Positions 15,701 through 22,648 of a stretch of DNA of 40,265 nucleotides are shown here, piece by piece. The notes under the pieces are model-generated. The model was given only the letters and a program-made list of their open reading frames with translations. It made no database searches and was not told the origin of the DNA. A program made the position numbers and the translations under genes. Source of the stretch: Marinobacterium sp. (GTDB lineage: Bacteria > Pseudomonadota > Gammaproteobacteria > Pseudomonadales > Balneatricaceae); assembly GCA_025800125.1 (NCBI GenBank), contig JAOXSF010000057.1, forward strand, positions 1 to 40,265, given 5' to 3'. How positions within the stretch are numbered: position 1 is the stretch's first letter; each line of letters opens with the position of its first letter.

Positions 15701-18700
15701 TGGGCCGTGGTGGCTCATACAACGCAGCGAAGCAAACTGAGCGGTACCAGCAGATCTACTCTGATGATGGTACTGACAAAAAATCCCAGTTCCCGTACTA
15801 CGAGGATATGGGCTTTGACACCGTTGTGGTCGATGAAGGCCACGAATTCAAAAACACCTATACCGCCAGCGGTGATACGGCCCGTCTGGCGTATCTGCCA
15901 ACGCCTCCAAGCTCCAAGCGTGCCATTGATATGGCCGTCAAAATGGATTATCTGCGCAGCCGTAACAATGGCAATGGCGCATATATGCTGACGGCCACTC
16001 CGGTCACCAATAGCCCAACAGAAATCTTCAATATGCTGAGCCATATCGCCAGCATTGAAGAGTTCGAGTCTATGGGCATCTACAACGTGGACGACTTCGT
16101 GCGTGAGTTCTGTCAGGTGCAGTCTGTTGAGCGGGTCAAGTTGTCTGGTGATGTTGTTATCGAAGAGGGGGTTGCCGGGTTCAAGAACCTGGACGCATTG
16201 CGCACCCTGTTCCATCGCTTCGTTAATATGAAAAGCGCCAAAGATGTTAACGATGCCGACAACAGCCTGAAAATGCCGGACGCTAACGAGGTAAATGCTG
16301 CTGTAGATATGCTGCCCATTCAAGCAGAAATCTATGAAGAGCTGCGTAAAGAAGCGGATGCAATTAACCAGGATGAATACGAACGGCTGAACTCGGATGG
16401 CACGGTCAGTCTGGAAGAAGCGCGCCCCGTATTTTCAATCATTCGTGATATGGACAGGGTAACGACAGACCTGGACCTGTTCATGAAGACCATGACGTTT
16501 ACGTTCCCTGCGAAGTATGCAGAGGATGTAAAGGATCTGGTTGCAGCCCTGCCAGAAGAGATCAAGAAGCGCGTTAAGGGGGACGGCGATAACGAGGGTG
16601 AAACCGTAATGGTGACCTCTCGCCTGGAAGAGATGCTGCGGTTTGATAATGACGGCCAGACCGTCACCCTGGTGGTGCCTGAAGCCTACGAAAAAGAGGT
16701 GGTCAGCCGTCTGAAGGGCCATAAAATCCCGCTGAAGGGTGTGGCGCACCCGGTTATGCCGAAGTACGCAAAAATGCTGGAAAATCTGCGTAAAGGCTAT
16801 GAAAGTGGCGGCAAGCAGCTGATTTTCACAGAAGAGAAGTCGCAACATGACAAGCTGAAGAGAATTATTACCCACCATCTGCCAATCGCAGAGGGTGAGG
16901 TTGCCATTATCAACAGCGATACGGCCAGCGGCGATAAGCTGGAGAAGATCAGCGCCAGCTACAACAGCGGTAAAGCCCGTATTGTTATCGCCAACAAAAA
17001 GGCCGAAGTGGGCGTTAACCTGCAGAAGGGCACCACCGCTATTCACCACCTGACACTCCCCTGGACACCGGCCAGTATTCAGCAACGTAATGGCCGTGGT
17101 GTACGACAGGGCAACACTGCTGCCTCGGTGGATGTGTTCTATTACCTGGGCAAGGGGTCATTCGACGAATACCGGCTGAACCTGCTGAAACACAAGGCGA
17201 GCTGGATTGGTGATCTGTTTAACGGTTCTGATCATGAGGTCAGCAATGCAAATGCGGGGATGGAGGAAGAATATGCCGCCATGCTGGCAGCCAACCCGGA
17301 AGAGCAGAAGCGCCGCATTGCAGCCCGGAGGGCCGAGAAAGAGCAGGCCAAGCGAGACCGGGCCAATCAGCGGGCAACCATTGATCTGGCGAACCATAAA
17401 ACACACAAGCTGTTCCTGCAGGAGTTTGACCAGCGCCTGGCCAGCACCCTGCAGCGTGCTGCAGACCCAGCAGCTGCCCGCAAGCGGATGGAAGAGAAAA
17501 AGGCCAGAGCCGAATCACAGCTCAAACTGATTGAGGGCAATCTGCATACCGCGCAGGATAAAGGCCGTATCGACATCGATGCCCGCCGGTTACTGAAGGA
17601 TGGTGATTACCTGACAACCCTGTCCGGGCTGGTGATTACTCAGGGAGATTATTTTGAGTGGAGAGAACGGTTTTATCAGGCTGATCTGGACCTGGAAAGC
17701 TCAACAGTGACTCTGCGTGTGATGGGTAACGGACTCAGTATTTATAACCGCCCCGTATCACGGCTGCCGAAGGGGCTGACCCCTGTAAGCCTCAGCAAAT
17801 CAGAGATGAACCAGCAGATGTTGCTGTCCGGTGACCTGAAAAAAACCTATGCGGACCTGCCGAAGCTGGGGCTGGATCAGGCCTGGCTATCAGAGCATAG
17901 CGCCACTCTGATAAAAAAACTGGGCAACGTTCTGTACAGAGAGACAGCAGACGGCCCATTGCTATACCACTCACCGAGCAAACGGGTGCCGGATAGCGCC
18001 ATACTGGTGTTGCCTGAACCAGAGAATAAGGTCTGGCAGCGTGAAGCAATGGAGCTGCTGTACCGGTCATACAAAGCTGAAAGCACTCACAACCGCCATC
18101 CTGTGCATAGCTTTGGCAATGAACTACTTGGCGGTAACTGGTTAAGTGATGCCGGGACGCAGTTTGGCAAGAACGCCGATGCACAGCAGATTGCCATTGC
18201 GGCAGAGCAGGCTGAGGCTCAGCAGATCGCTGCATTGCTGACCAGACTGGAAGAAGGAATAAAAGGTGTTACCGGTGAGCAGCGGGTATCAACCATCTAC
18301 AGACATATGCAGTACCTGACATCGAACCCCACCTCTGTGCAGTACAAACTGTATGAGCAGGTAGAGGCGTTGTTATCAGAGCAGGGATTCGATAACGATA
18401 ACGTGGAAGAGTTAAGAAGCTCCGCGAAGGCTGGCACGGAACGTGTTATTGCTCAGTTCAAGGAAAAAGCTGAGCTGCTGCTGATTGAAGCCAAGCAGGC
18501 TGCCGAAATAGAACTGGCTGAGAAGGAGGAGAAACAAGCTGCAATCAACGCCCTGTTGCCGGGCGAAGTAAAAGAATTCTTTGATACCCTGGGCATTAAA
18601 GTACGACTTAATACAGATACCTGGGTCTGGAAGCCACGCAACAAAGGGGCGCGTAGCTACACCTCAGAGCCAGGTGAGCGGATGATGTTCTTTGACCCGG

Positions 18701-18870
18701 CTGGCCGCAATGGGCCGCTGGCGGATAAAGCAGCAGGGCGGTCAGCACCACTGCAGCGGGATTATGATGCGGTCTGGAGTATCGTAGGTAACGATCTATG
18801 GTGGCATATCCCCATGGATACCGTGAAAAGCAAAGGCTTTGAAAAACTGATGGGGGTGTTTGATGACTGA
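12772..18870 (+). CDS. DarB-like N6-adenine methyltransferase / SNF2 helicase fusion
   Basis: The open frame begins at ATG 12757, but GAGGGG lies 7 nt before GTG 12772, the likeliest start. Numbered from 12757, an adenine methyltransferase domain has motif I LEPSCGAGVF (about 134-143) and the catalytic NVPFGD (about 198-203, a variant of NPPF). A superfamily 2 helicase follows, with Walker A DVGLGKT (about 826-832), DEGH (about 1026-1029), LTATPVTNS (about 1078) and QQRNGRGVRQGN (about 1442-1453). A long charged coiled-coil region follows to the C-terminus. P1 DarB has the same architecture and size class. It is packaged in virions and protects entering DNA from type I restriction. Domain layout is seen; the antirestriction role is inferred. 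A 141-residue gene overlaps its end. Confidence 0.85.
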   Translation: MAMQISAITQAIRDANSFGAVVAQLRQIGAVLGEDQSEADAQGQLQYGLKKRGQKYREKINSAAKEILARVQGDPSKLTAADRGVLLQYSGRGGLQSENSLTEYYTPPEIAEGTWDAMKANGFESGNVLEPSCGAGVFMGTKPGGVKLTGAEIDETSSGVAALLNPDDQVTNQSFEELAVAAPDNSFDSVIGNVPFGDTRGKWANHDPDYKHIKLIEMYFVTRAVDKCKPGGLICLIVPNNIIDRTTKRFLEWRQDLSRKAEFLGAHKLPSGTFGGQNGNGTDTSVSVLVMRKHSRELLDKIPDIPFKTLREAKVLWPTWFSGRWFKSAEGKKFVYGTEKEGFGGRVTIESDMNNAQVKQLLAKKFDSRIDYALLETAETITRNYRDGDRREFAGVMHEFQSGDWVKVDNSIGTDGSLDKAKFGVESENEYIATLQDARLALSLTYQQAKAGVRGPYTADAATSVKEAVRLASRMPEALRERTYRAALVGHQVAMYSLSVSRGEAQQAVLEQLQGVVVAEIEKYGHPAMEKGFRRLRGAGASAVESFKASVKLDGGFNDLLAGRRTDEQAASYNADDPADVVRFLSARADRPVSLADINELTSKPVTLEQLAGYDTVAVTPDGQLQSFERYAAGHVVQKIHRMQQAMAYEDSPAIQAKYQSQIDAINQLRTHTETDNITFGLRSRWIDRKYVEQFIRQKGWDRLELNGNQFKIPDAKTFDAQLEKYLNGGAVTSSKAEIKAEYNQKIHDLEEEFGIWVRQHEDVDELTERYNDVFNGYIPAEYSSGDLQLQNVSGQVKPHWYQGSGVRRMSDEGRGILAFDVGLGKTFSALAFAQYHTQQGRAKRSCIVVPKAVLENWYHETRQFHKSMSHVHFIGFTPTGDREPVLDEEGNPKRNKLTGEPEMRDVLKEDTPDILLKKMHEIPHTSKSLVVMSKERFGEIPMRMDTREAYADRMVDRNLMRDSEAASLAMGEDVKLGRGGSYNAAKQTERYQQIYSDDGTDKKSQFPYYEDMGFDTVVVDEGHEFKNTYTASGDTARLAYLPTPPSSKRAIDMAVKMDYLRSRNNGNGAYMLTATPVTNSPTEIFNMLSHIASIEEFESMGIYNVDDFVREFCQVQSVERVKLSGDVVIEEGVAGFKNLDALRTLFHRFVNMKSAKDVNDADNSLKMPDANEVNAAVDMLPIQAEIYEELRKEADAINQDEYERLNSDGTVSLEEARPVFSIIRDMDRVTTDLDLFMKTMTFTFPAKYAEDVKDLVAALPEEIKKRVKGDGDNEGETVMVTSRLEEMLRFDNDGQTVTLVVPEAYEKEVVSRLKGHKIPLKGVAHPVMPKYAKMLENLRKGYESGGKQLIFTEEKSQHDKLKRIITHHLPIAEGEVAIINSDTASGDKLEKISASYNSGKARIVIANKKAEVGVNLQKGTTAIHHLTLPWTPASIQQRNGRGVRQGNTAASVDVFYYLGKGSFDEYRLNLLKHKASWIGDLFNGSDHEVSNANAGMEEEYAAMLAANPEEQKRRIAARRAEKEQAKRDRANQRATIDLANHKTHKLFLQEFDQRLASTLQRAADPAAARKRMEEKKARAESQLKLIEGNLHTAQDKGRIDIDARRLLKDGDYLTTLSGLVITQGDYFEWRERFYQADLDLESSTVTLRVMGNGLSIYNRPVSRLPKGLTPVSLSKSEMNQQMLLSGDLKKTYADLPKLGLDQAWLSEHSATLIKKLGNVLYRETADGPLLYHSPSKRVPDSAILVLPEPENKVWQREAMELLYRSYKAESTHNRHPVHSFGNELLGGNWLSDAGTQFGKNADAQQIAIAAEQAEAQQIAALLTRLEEGIKGVTGEQRVSTIYRHMQYLTSNPTSVQYKLYEQVEALLSEQGFDNDNVEELRSSAKAGTERVIAQFKEKAELLLIEAKQAAEIELAEKEEKQAAINALLPGEVKEFFDTLGIKVRLNTDTWVWKPRNKGARSYTSEPGERMMFFDPAGRNGPLADKAAGRSAPLQRDYDAVWSIVGNDLWWHIPMDTVKSKGFEKLMGVFDD

Positions 18871-19285
18871 TCTACTGAAGTACAGCGAGGATGATCTGCA
18901 GGAACTGATCCAGGCAGAAGGGCTGGATGATGATTTTGTCCCCGGCTATCTGGACAGCGTAGCCGGTGTGCTGAATAAAAACCCGACAATGTACCGCAGC
19001 TATGGGCCGTATTGGTGGCCACTCAAGCGGCTGCTGATACAGCGTGGCCATCAGGATCTGTTCGGCACAGAGGTAGACGACAGCGTTGCAGACCAGCTGA
19101 CCTACACCACAGATCAACTGACGGTGGCGGCTATCTACAGCTACAGTGAACGGGTGATGGCTGCCGGTACTATGTACTCAAACAGCCAGCTGGTTGATAC
19201 ACCTGATGGCGCAGAGTCGTATCTGATCGCTGATGAAGAGATCGAAGGGATAATCGCCGTCATAAACAGCACAAAGGCATCATAA
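18860..19285 (+). CDS. Hypothetical protein coupled to the DarB-like gene
   Basis: ATG 18860 overlaps the end of the DarB-like gene by 11 nt, so translation is probably coupled. The 141-residue acidic protein has a DDLQELIQAEGLDDDF helix, a GYLDSVAGVLNKNP..YRSYGPYWWPLK segment and a C-terminal IADEEIEGIIAVI helix. I know no family for it. The YRSYGPYWWPLK stretch may be a compact fold involved in binding its partner. Its retention next to a very large protein suggests a chaperone, antitoxin-like or packaging partner, but this is only context. Confidence 0.65.
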   Translation: MMTDLLKYSEDDLQELIQAEGLDDDFVPGYLDSVAGVLNKNPTMYRSYGPYWWPLKRLLIQRGHQDLFGTEVDDSVADQLTYTTDQLTVAAIYSYSERVMAAGTMYSNSQLVDTPDGAESYLIADEEIEGIIAVINSTKAS

Positions 19286-19332
19286 AGGCGCTTTTTATGC
19301 GTTAAAGTTATGCCTATAAGGCGTTACTCAGC

Positions 19333-19357
19333 GAGCCGGTCTTTGACCGGCTCTTTT
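19333..19357 (+). terminator. Rho-independent terminator of the darB-like operon
   Basis: GAGCCGGT-CTTTG-ACCGGCTC followed by TTTT, 47 nt after the stop at 19285 and ahead of the convergent antirepressor 2 gene. On the minus strand the hairpin has no T-run, so it mainly terminates plus-strand transcription. Confidence 0.85.
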
Positions 19358-19378
19358 ATGGGTTACACAATCGCAGTG

Positions 19379-20500
19379 TTACTCTCGGATTACCCCATCC
19401 AGCCCATCATTGGCCAGATCCAGTAAATCCTGGTCGTTGCCATGTACCGACTCCCCGAACTTCAGCAGTGTCAGTAGATCATCCAGCGCTTTGAAGAAGC
19501 CGATCACCTGCCCCAGTCGGGTTTTACTATCCAGCTCGCCTGATGTTCTGATCAGAGCCAGCACCACATCAGACAGACAGCCGCCTGCATCGCCCCGATT
19601 TGCCATATGGTTCAGATAGATCAGCGCCAGTGCCCGGCCCGTTTGCAGGCCGCCGGAGTAACCACCGGTCATTGGCACATCCCAAAATGAACAGCCTGAC
19701 GGGTCATCAGCACCGCTGATAAACGGCAACCGGTGGACAGGGTGAAGCACGGCGGTGTGAAACTGCAGTACAGGTTTATCAGGTTCTGGTTCAGGTAACA
19801 GATCACCCTGCCCGCCAGGCAGCCGTGGCTGATATTCGTTTTGATGCAGCTGCAGCAGCAACCGATAGCCCTCTGCATCAAACAACCGGACAATGCAGCC
19901 CAGTTGGCCCTGGTCCTTCAGCTGTTGAAAGCGTTCATTACTGGCAGCCAGTAGCCAGCTATGGCGGGCAAAGCGGGATTCATGTTTGTGATACAGATAG
20001 TTCAGCCGACCGATCTGGTAACCGTGGATAGCAATAATCCCTCTGAAAGTGATTACTGGCTGGTTATCAATCTGCATCCAGTGGGGGCCAGCGGTGTCGA
20101 TTGGGGGTTCAGATGGGGTGGAGGGAGTAGGTGCAGACTGCTGCTTTAACAGCTTCTCAGCCATCCAGTCGAATGCGGCGATATAGTCCTCTTTGAATTT
20201 CATCGCCTTCTGCGTGGTAAATCCCATCGCCAACAGCACAAAACCGTTTTTGGTCATTTTATAGTAGGGCTGTGGCTTACCGTTCTGTAACTCGTTGTTT
20301 TTAAAGCAAACCTCAAAATTGAGTTTTGCAAATTCTTCGGAGCACCCCAAATCTTTGATCTTTCTCAAAACGTTATGGTGCTGCTTTCCGAACACCTTGG
20401 CCACCTTGAATGAGGTGGTTGTGGCGCTGTTATTGTCGATAGAAATCAGATCGAGGGGGTTTAATTCTGCGGACGCAGTTTGGGTAGGGGTAGTAGCCAT
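19379..20500 (-). CDS. Antirepressor 2: Rha domain + ORF6N-like domain with a different C-terminus
   Basis: ATG 20500 is preceded by AGGAGG at 6 nt. Residues about 1-125 are nearly the same as in antirepressor 1 (Rha domain, F.VAKVFGKQHHNVLRKI, CFKNNELQNGKPQPYY). The middle domain (about 140-235: QPVITFRGIIAIHGYQ, YHKHESRFARHSW, AEGYRLLLQLH) is a divergent ORF6N-like domain. From about residue 240 the sequence differs entirely from antirepressors 1 and 3, with TGRALALIYLNHMAN and LGQVIGFFKALDDLLTLLKFG. The C-terminal exchange suggests a different repressor or partner target. The leader carries a C4-like RNA with its own specificity word. No terminator with a T-run follows on the minus strand. 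Confidence 0.8.
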   Translation of the reverse strand: MATTPTQTASAELNPLDLISIDNNSATTTSFKVAKVFGKQHHNVLRKIKDLGCSEEFAKLNFEVCFKNNELQNGKPQPYYKMTKNGFVLLAMGFTTQKAMKFKEDYIAAFDWMAEKLLKQQSAPTPSTPSEPPIDTAGPHWMQIDNQPVITFRGIIAIHGYQIGRLNYLYHKHESRFARHSWLLAASNERFQQLKDQGQLGCIVRLFDAEGYRLLLQLHQNEYQPRLPGGQGDLLPEPEPDKPVLQFHTAVLHPVHRLPFISGADDPSGCSFWDVPMTGGYSGGLQTGRALALIYLNHMANRGDAGGCLSDVVLALIRTSGELDSKTRLGQVIGFFKALDDLLTLLKFGESVHGNDQDLLDLANDGLDGVIRE

Positions 20501-20537
20501 ACCTGGCCTCCTGTGATTATTAAGTCAGCCACCCGAG

Positions 20538-20578
20538 CTGCTAATCTCGAATGGTGGCAGATTGAGCAGGGTTAGCAG
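20538..20578 (-). promoter_or_regulatory. Antirepressor 2 leader: C4 target and competing strand
   Basis: On the minus strand CTGCTAA (20578-20572) is followed by GATTAGCAG (20546-20538), 38 nt before the ATG. The upstream C4-like RNA carries the identical GATTAGCAG (20726-20718). The words differ from those at locus A but keep the same order and spacing, so the three elements have changed together. Confidence 0.75.
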
Positions 20579-20661
20579 TACCGGGATCACAGGAACCGGC
20601 CAGACCGAGGTCTGCCCTACTCAACCCGCCATAACACAGGCGTGACTGAGCTTTGCCCAAC

Positions 20662-20775
20662 AAAAAAGACGCAATACAAAGCAAGCGTCTTTTTTCAGGC
20701 GCTGTAATCAAACGGGCTGCTAATCCCGCACGCTGGATTTTGCCAGCGCCCGGAAATCGTAAGCCCGGATTACAG
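20662..20775 (-). ncRNA. C4-like antisense RNA, locus B
   Basis: On the minus strand the closing stem is CTGTAATC (20775-20768) with GATTACAG (20709-20702). Inside it lie the conserved GCGCTGG-CAAAAT-CCAGCG hairpin (20748-20731) and GCGGGATTAGCAG. A terminator hairpin GACGC/GCGTC with T-runs on both sides follows (20689-20662). The closing stem covaries with locus C (GCTGTGA/TCACAGC), so it is probably a real structure. It would pair with CTGCTAA in the antirepressor 2 leader. Confidence 0.75.
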
Positions 20776-20881
20776 TGCCGTCAATGGGATGGATGCAGAT
20801 TGAAACTGCAAGGTATTCATATCCCAAAAAAGAAACCTTGAGAATCCCAAAAAACAACAAAACGACACTTATAGTTATAAT

Positions 20882-20929
20882 ACATTTTTTTGATGTTTAT
20901 AGAACGTCTAAAGGATGTCTTTTTGATGT
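20882..20929 (-). promoter_or_regulatory. Promoter/operator region of antirepressor locus B
   Basis: It contains GGATGTCTTTTTGATGT (20913-20929) and ACATTTTTTTGATGT (20882-20896, ACAT-N7-ATGT palindrome), followed on the minus strand by a TATTATAA-type -10. The surrounding 200 bp or so up to the C4-like RNA are nearly identical to locus D (26640-26820, opposite strand), so the whole promoter-C4 cassette has been duplicated. Confidence 0.6.
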
Positions 20930-20947
20930 ACAGGGTGAGATTGCAGC

Positions 20948-21036
20948 TTTTGGTGGCAGCACCTGGTGCAGGACGTTGATTCCAATAGGGTAAAATTTAC
21001 CCTTTTCATTAAAATCAACAAGATAGAAGTCTTTTC
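20948..21036 (-). pseudogene. Antirepressor relic (ORF6N domain fragment), locus C
   Basis: About 30 codons match the middle of the ORF6N domain of antirepressor 3. KDFYLVDF here corresponds to EDFYLIDF there, and both end in a GINV stretch; the DNA also matches (GGAATCAACGTCC). There is no start codon or ribosome site: the leader target word is joined almost directly to the middle of the domain, and the 3' side ends at the locus B promoter region. A deletion has removed both ends of the gene while leaving its C4-like RNA intact. Confidence 0.7.
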
Positions 21037-21077
21037 TGATGTGGTGCTGAATGGATAGGGTGGCAGGCCAAGGAAGG

Positions 21078-21084
21078 TTGAGAC
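21078..21084 (-). promoter_or_regulatory. C4 target word left at decayed locus C
   Basis: The minus-strand GTCTCAA within GGTAGTCTCAACC is complementary to TTGAGAC of the C4-like RNA at 21145-21245, as in locus D. The second, competing copy of GATTGAGAC near the start codon is missing because that part of the locus is deleted. Confidence 0.6.
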
Positions 21085-21145
21085 TACCGGTCACAGCACC
21101 GGCCACCATTAAAGGTGCCTCCCCGGCTCGCCATAAAACGAGCAC

Positions 21146-21245
21146 AAAAAACACGCAGGCGCGTGTTACAGGGCTGCTGTGATTGTCCGGGGTCTCAATC
21201 CCGCACGCTGGATTTTGCCAGCGCCCCCGAATCCTATGTCACAGC
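21146..21245 (-). ncRNA. C4-like antisense RNA, locus C (no antirepressor left)
   Basis: On the minus strand GCTGTGA (21245-21239) pairs with TCACAGC (21182-21176). Between them lie the conserved GCGCTGG-CAAAAT-CCAGCG hairpin and GCGGGATTGAGACCCCGG, and after them a terminator ACACGC-GCCT-GCGTGT followed by TTTTTT (21166-21146). The specificity word GATTGAGAC is identical to that of locus D. All RNA features look intact although the antirepressor gene is a relic. Confidence 0.75.
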
Positions 21246-21277
21246 GGCCCGTGTCGTCAAATTAGCTGTTTTTCCCA

Positions 21278-21484
21278 CTACTTAATTACCATCAGCCGGG
21301 GTCTGACCGTGACGCTTTCACACCGCACCCAGCGCCATTCTTCTGCGGGTACAGGCGCTTTTTCTTCGGTCAGAGCGAACAGCGCCTCCTCAAAATCAAT
21401 CGCTATTACATACCTCAGCTCGTCTTCGTATAGCACCCAGGTGTTAGCGTTAAATCTTGAGCTATTGAACTCATCCCTTGTCAT
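21278..21484 (-). CDS. Hypothetical small phage protein (68 residues)
   Basis: ATG 21484 overlaps the preceding gene by 14 nt, and the frame ends just before locus C. The product has a W.LYEDELRYVIAIDFEEALFAL core and a PAEEWRWVRCE stretch. It looks like a small mixed alpha/beta phage protein without signal or membrane segment. I do not recognise the family. Coupling to the larger upstream gene suggests a shared transcript with the exonuclease fragment. Confidence 0.55.
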   Translation of the reverse strand: MTRDEFNSSRFNANTWVLYEDELRYVIAIDFEEALFALTEEKAPVPAEEWRWVRCESVTVRPRLMVIK

Positions 21485-22076
21485 ATACTCTCAGCTGTTT
21501 TCCCAGACATTCATCTGAGTCGTAAATCCGCATACTCACAGTTTTGGCCTCTGATTCTGGATATTCAGTATTGAGGCGTTGCAGATGCTCTTCTTGCTCC
21601 TGCAGATCCCGTCGAATGGAAGCCGCTGCCTGTTCAGTGCGTTCTAACAGCATGGTCAGACTGGATATACCCGCCTGAGCGCTTTTCTTTGCCCAAAGCG
21701 CAACGGTCTCCCTGTCTTTTGAATACCGGTTTTCATACATCATGCAGCCGTCGTGCGTTACGTTAGGCCAGCCGTACTGCTCGCAGTATTTCAGCACAAT
21801 ATCGGCCCCATCATAGGTGTAGACGGGCAGCGACACCTCAAACTGGTCAGTGGCAAGAACCGCTATCCAGAGGGCGGCAGGATCTGCGGTCATCTCGGAC
21901 ATATACCGCTTCAGGTCGTCATTGTGACGACCGTCGTACGGCTTCTCTATCACTCCAGTTTTCGGGTTAATAACGATAAAGTCGTGAACATACCCAGACC
22001 CAATACAGATTCCTTTTTTCGTCAGGCAAACATTGTGTTTGATCCTGTATTTGTCTTTTACGGTTTTCCAGCCCAT
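21471..22076 (-). CDS. Hypothetical phage protein with C-terminal coiled coil
   Basis: A 201-residue protein starting 4 nt after the exonuclease fragment stop. The N-terminal part has IGSGYVHDFIVINPKTG and DPAALWIAVLATDQ. The middle has YCEQYGWPNVTHDGCMMYENRYSKD. The end has a charged heptad-like segment (about 145-180) rich in Glu, Gln and Arg, probably a coiled coil. Such genes occur beside phage nucleases and replication genes, but I know no function. It is probably cotranscribed with the neighbouring minus-strand genes. Confidence 0.6.
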   Translation of the reverse strand: MGWKTVKDKYRIKHNVCLTKKGICIGSGYVHDFIVINPKTGVIEKPYDGRHNDDLKRYMSEMTADPAALWIAVLATDQFEVSLPVYTYDGADIVLKYCEQYGWPNVTHDGCMMYENRYSKDRETVALWAKKSAQAGISSLTMLLERTEQAAASIRRDLQEQEEHLQRLNTEYPESEAKTVSMRIYDSDECLGKQLRVYDKG

Positions 22077-22080
22077 AGCG

Positions 22081-22494
22081 TTATCGTCCCCTGCTGAGGT
22101 TCTGGTAGGCAGTGCTAACGTATTTCACCTGATGGCGTGCATCATGCAAAGCGTGGTGAGGGACGCCTTCAAAAGGCAGGTCTTTTTTGGGGCTGCTTTT
22201 CAGTATCGACCGATGCAAAGAGATGATTGTGCGACAGCTACGTTCATCATAATGCTTCCAGAGGGGCTGCATATCCTGTGTTTTAAAGGCTGCTTTCAGA
22301 ATTTCGCAGTCGAATGAAGGGTCGTTGGCCCACACTTCAGGACCATATTTATTCCCACCGGATATGCAGGATTGATTAAACCAATCTTGAAATTCAGCTA
22401 ATGCTTGCGGTAGAGATTTCACACCTGAAGTAACATTCTTCGTGCGTCTTAGAAGCCCTCTGGCTTCTTTTCCCTGCTCGTCCCACCATTTTAG
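22081..22494 (-). pseudogene. 3'-5' exonuclease (DEDDh, DexA/Rv2179c-like), 5'-truncated by IS
   Basis: In-frame codons run from the IS edge to the stop. LLKWWDEQGKEAR, GPEVWANDPSFDCEILKAAF (Exo II region with FD) and HHALHDARHQVKY (Exo III, H and D) match the C-terminal two thirds of phage DexA-like / Rv2179c-type exonucleases. The N-terminal 70 or so residues with the catalytic D.E (Exo I) are missing, so no activity is expected. The apparent start at 22593 lies inside the IS. The missing N-terminal part is not on the far side of the IS (23859 onwards), so a deletion or rearrangement also occurred. Confidence 0.75.
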
Positions 22495-22556
22495 CAAACT
22501 CCGCGTAAACCCTCGCCCAATCGGGCGGGGATACAAGCGGGAACCGCGCAGCGGTT

Positions 22557-22592
22557 CTAATCCAGCATGGCCTGACTCTACACGCACATTCA
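22557..22592 (-). pseudogene. Relic of tnpA 3' end
   Basis: Reverse-complement codons reading .CV*SQAMLD* align with the last 11 codons at 42-74 (EYVQSQGTHD*), including the position of the stop relative to the terminal hairpin. An in-frame TAG and substitutions show it is dead. Only about 90 bp remain between the left end and tnpB, so nearly all of tnpA has been deleted. Confidence 0.6.
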
Positions 22593-22648
22593 TTTACAAA
22601 TTTCATTACAAATTTTATAATTGCTATATTGAATCTGCGAGCACTTAA

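Noticed and set aside
20897-21154. Minus-strand 85-codon frame over locus C as a gene
   Set aside because: Its start lies in the RNA terminator region. Only a short stretch matches the ORF6N domain, so it is recorded as a relic.
22081-22593. Full-length 170-residue exonuclease from ATG 22593
   Set aside because: The first 33 codons are IS end sequence and the Exo I catalytic motif is missing.
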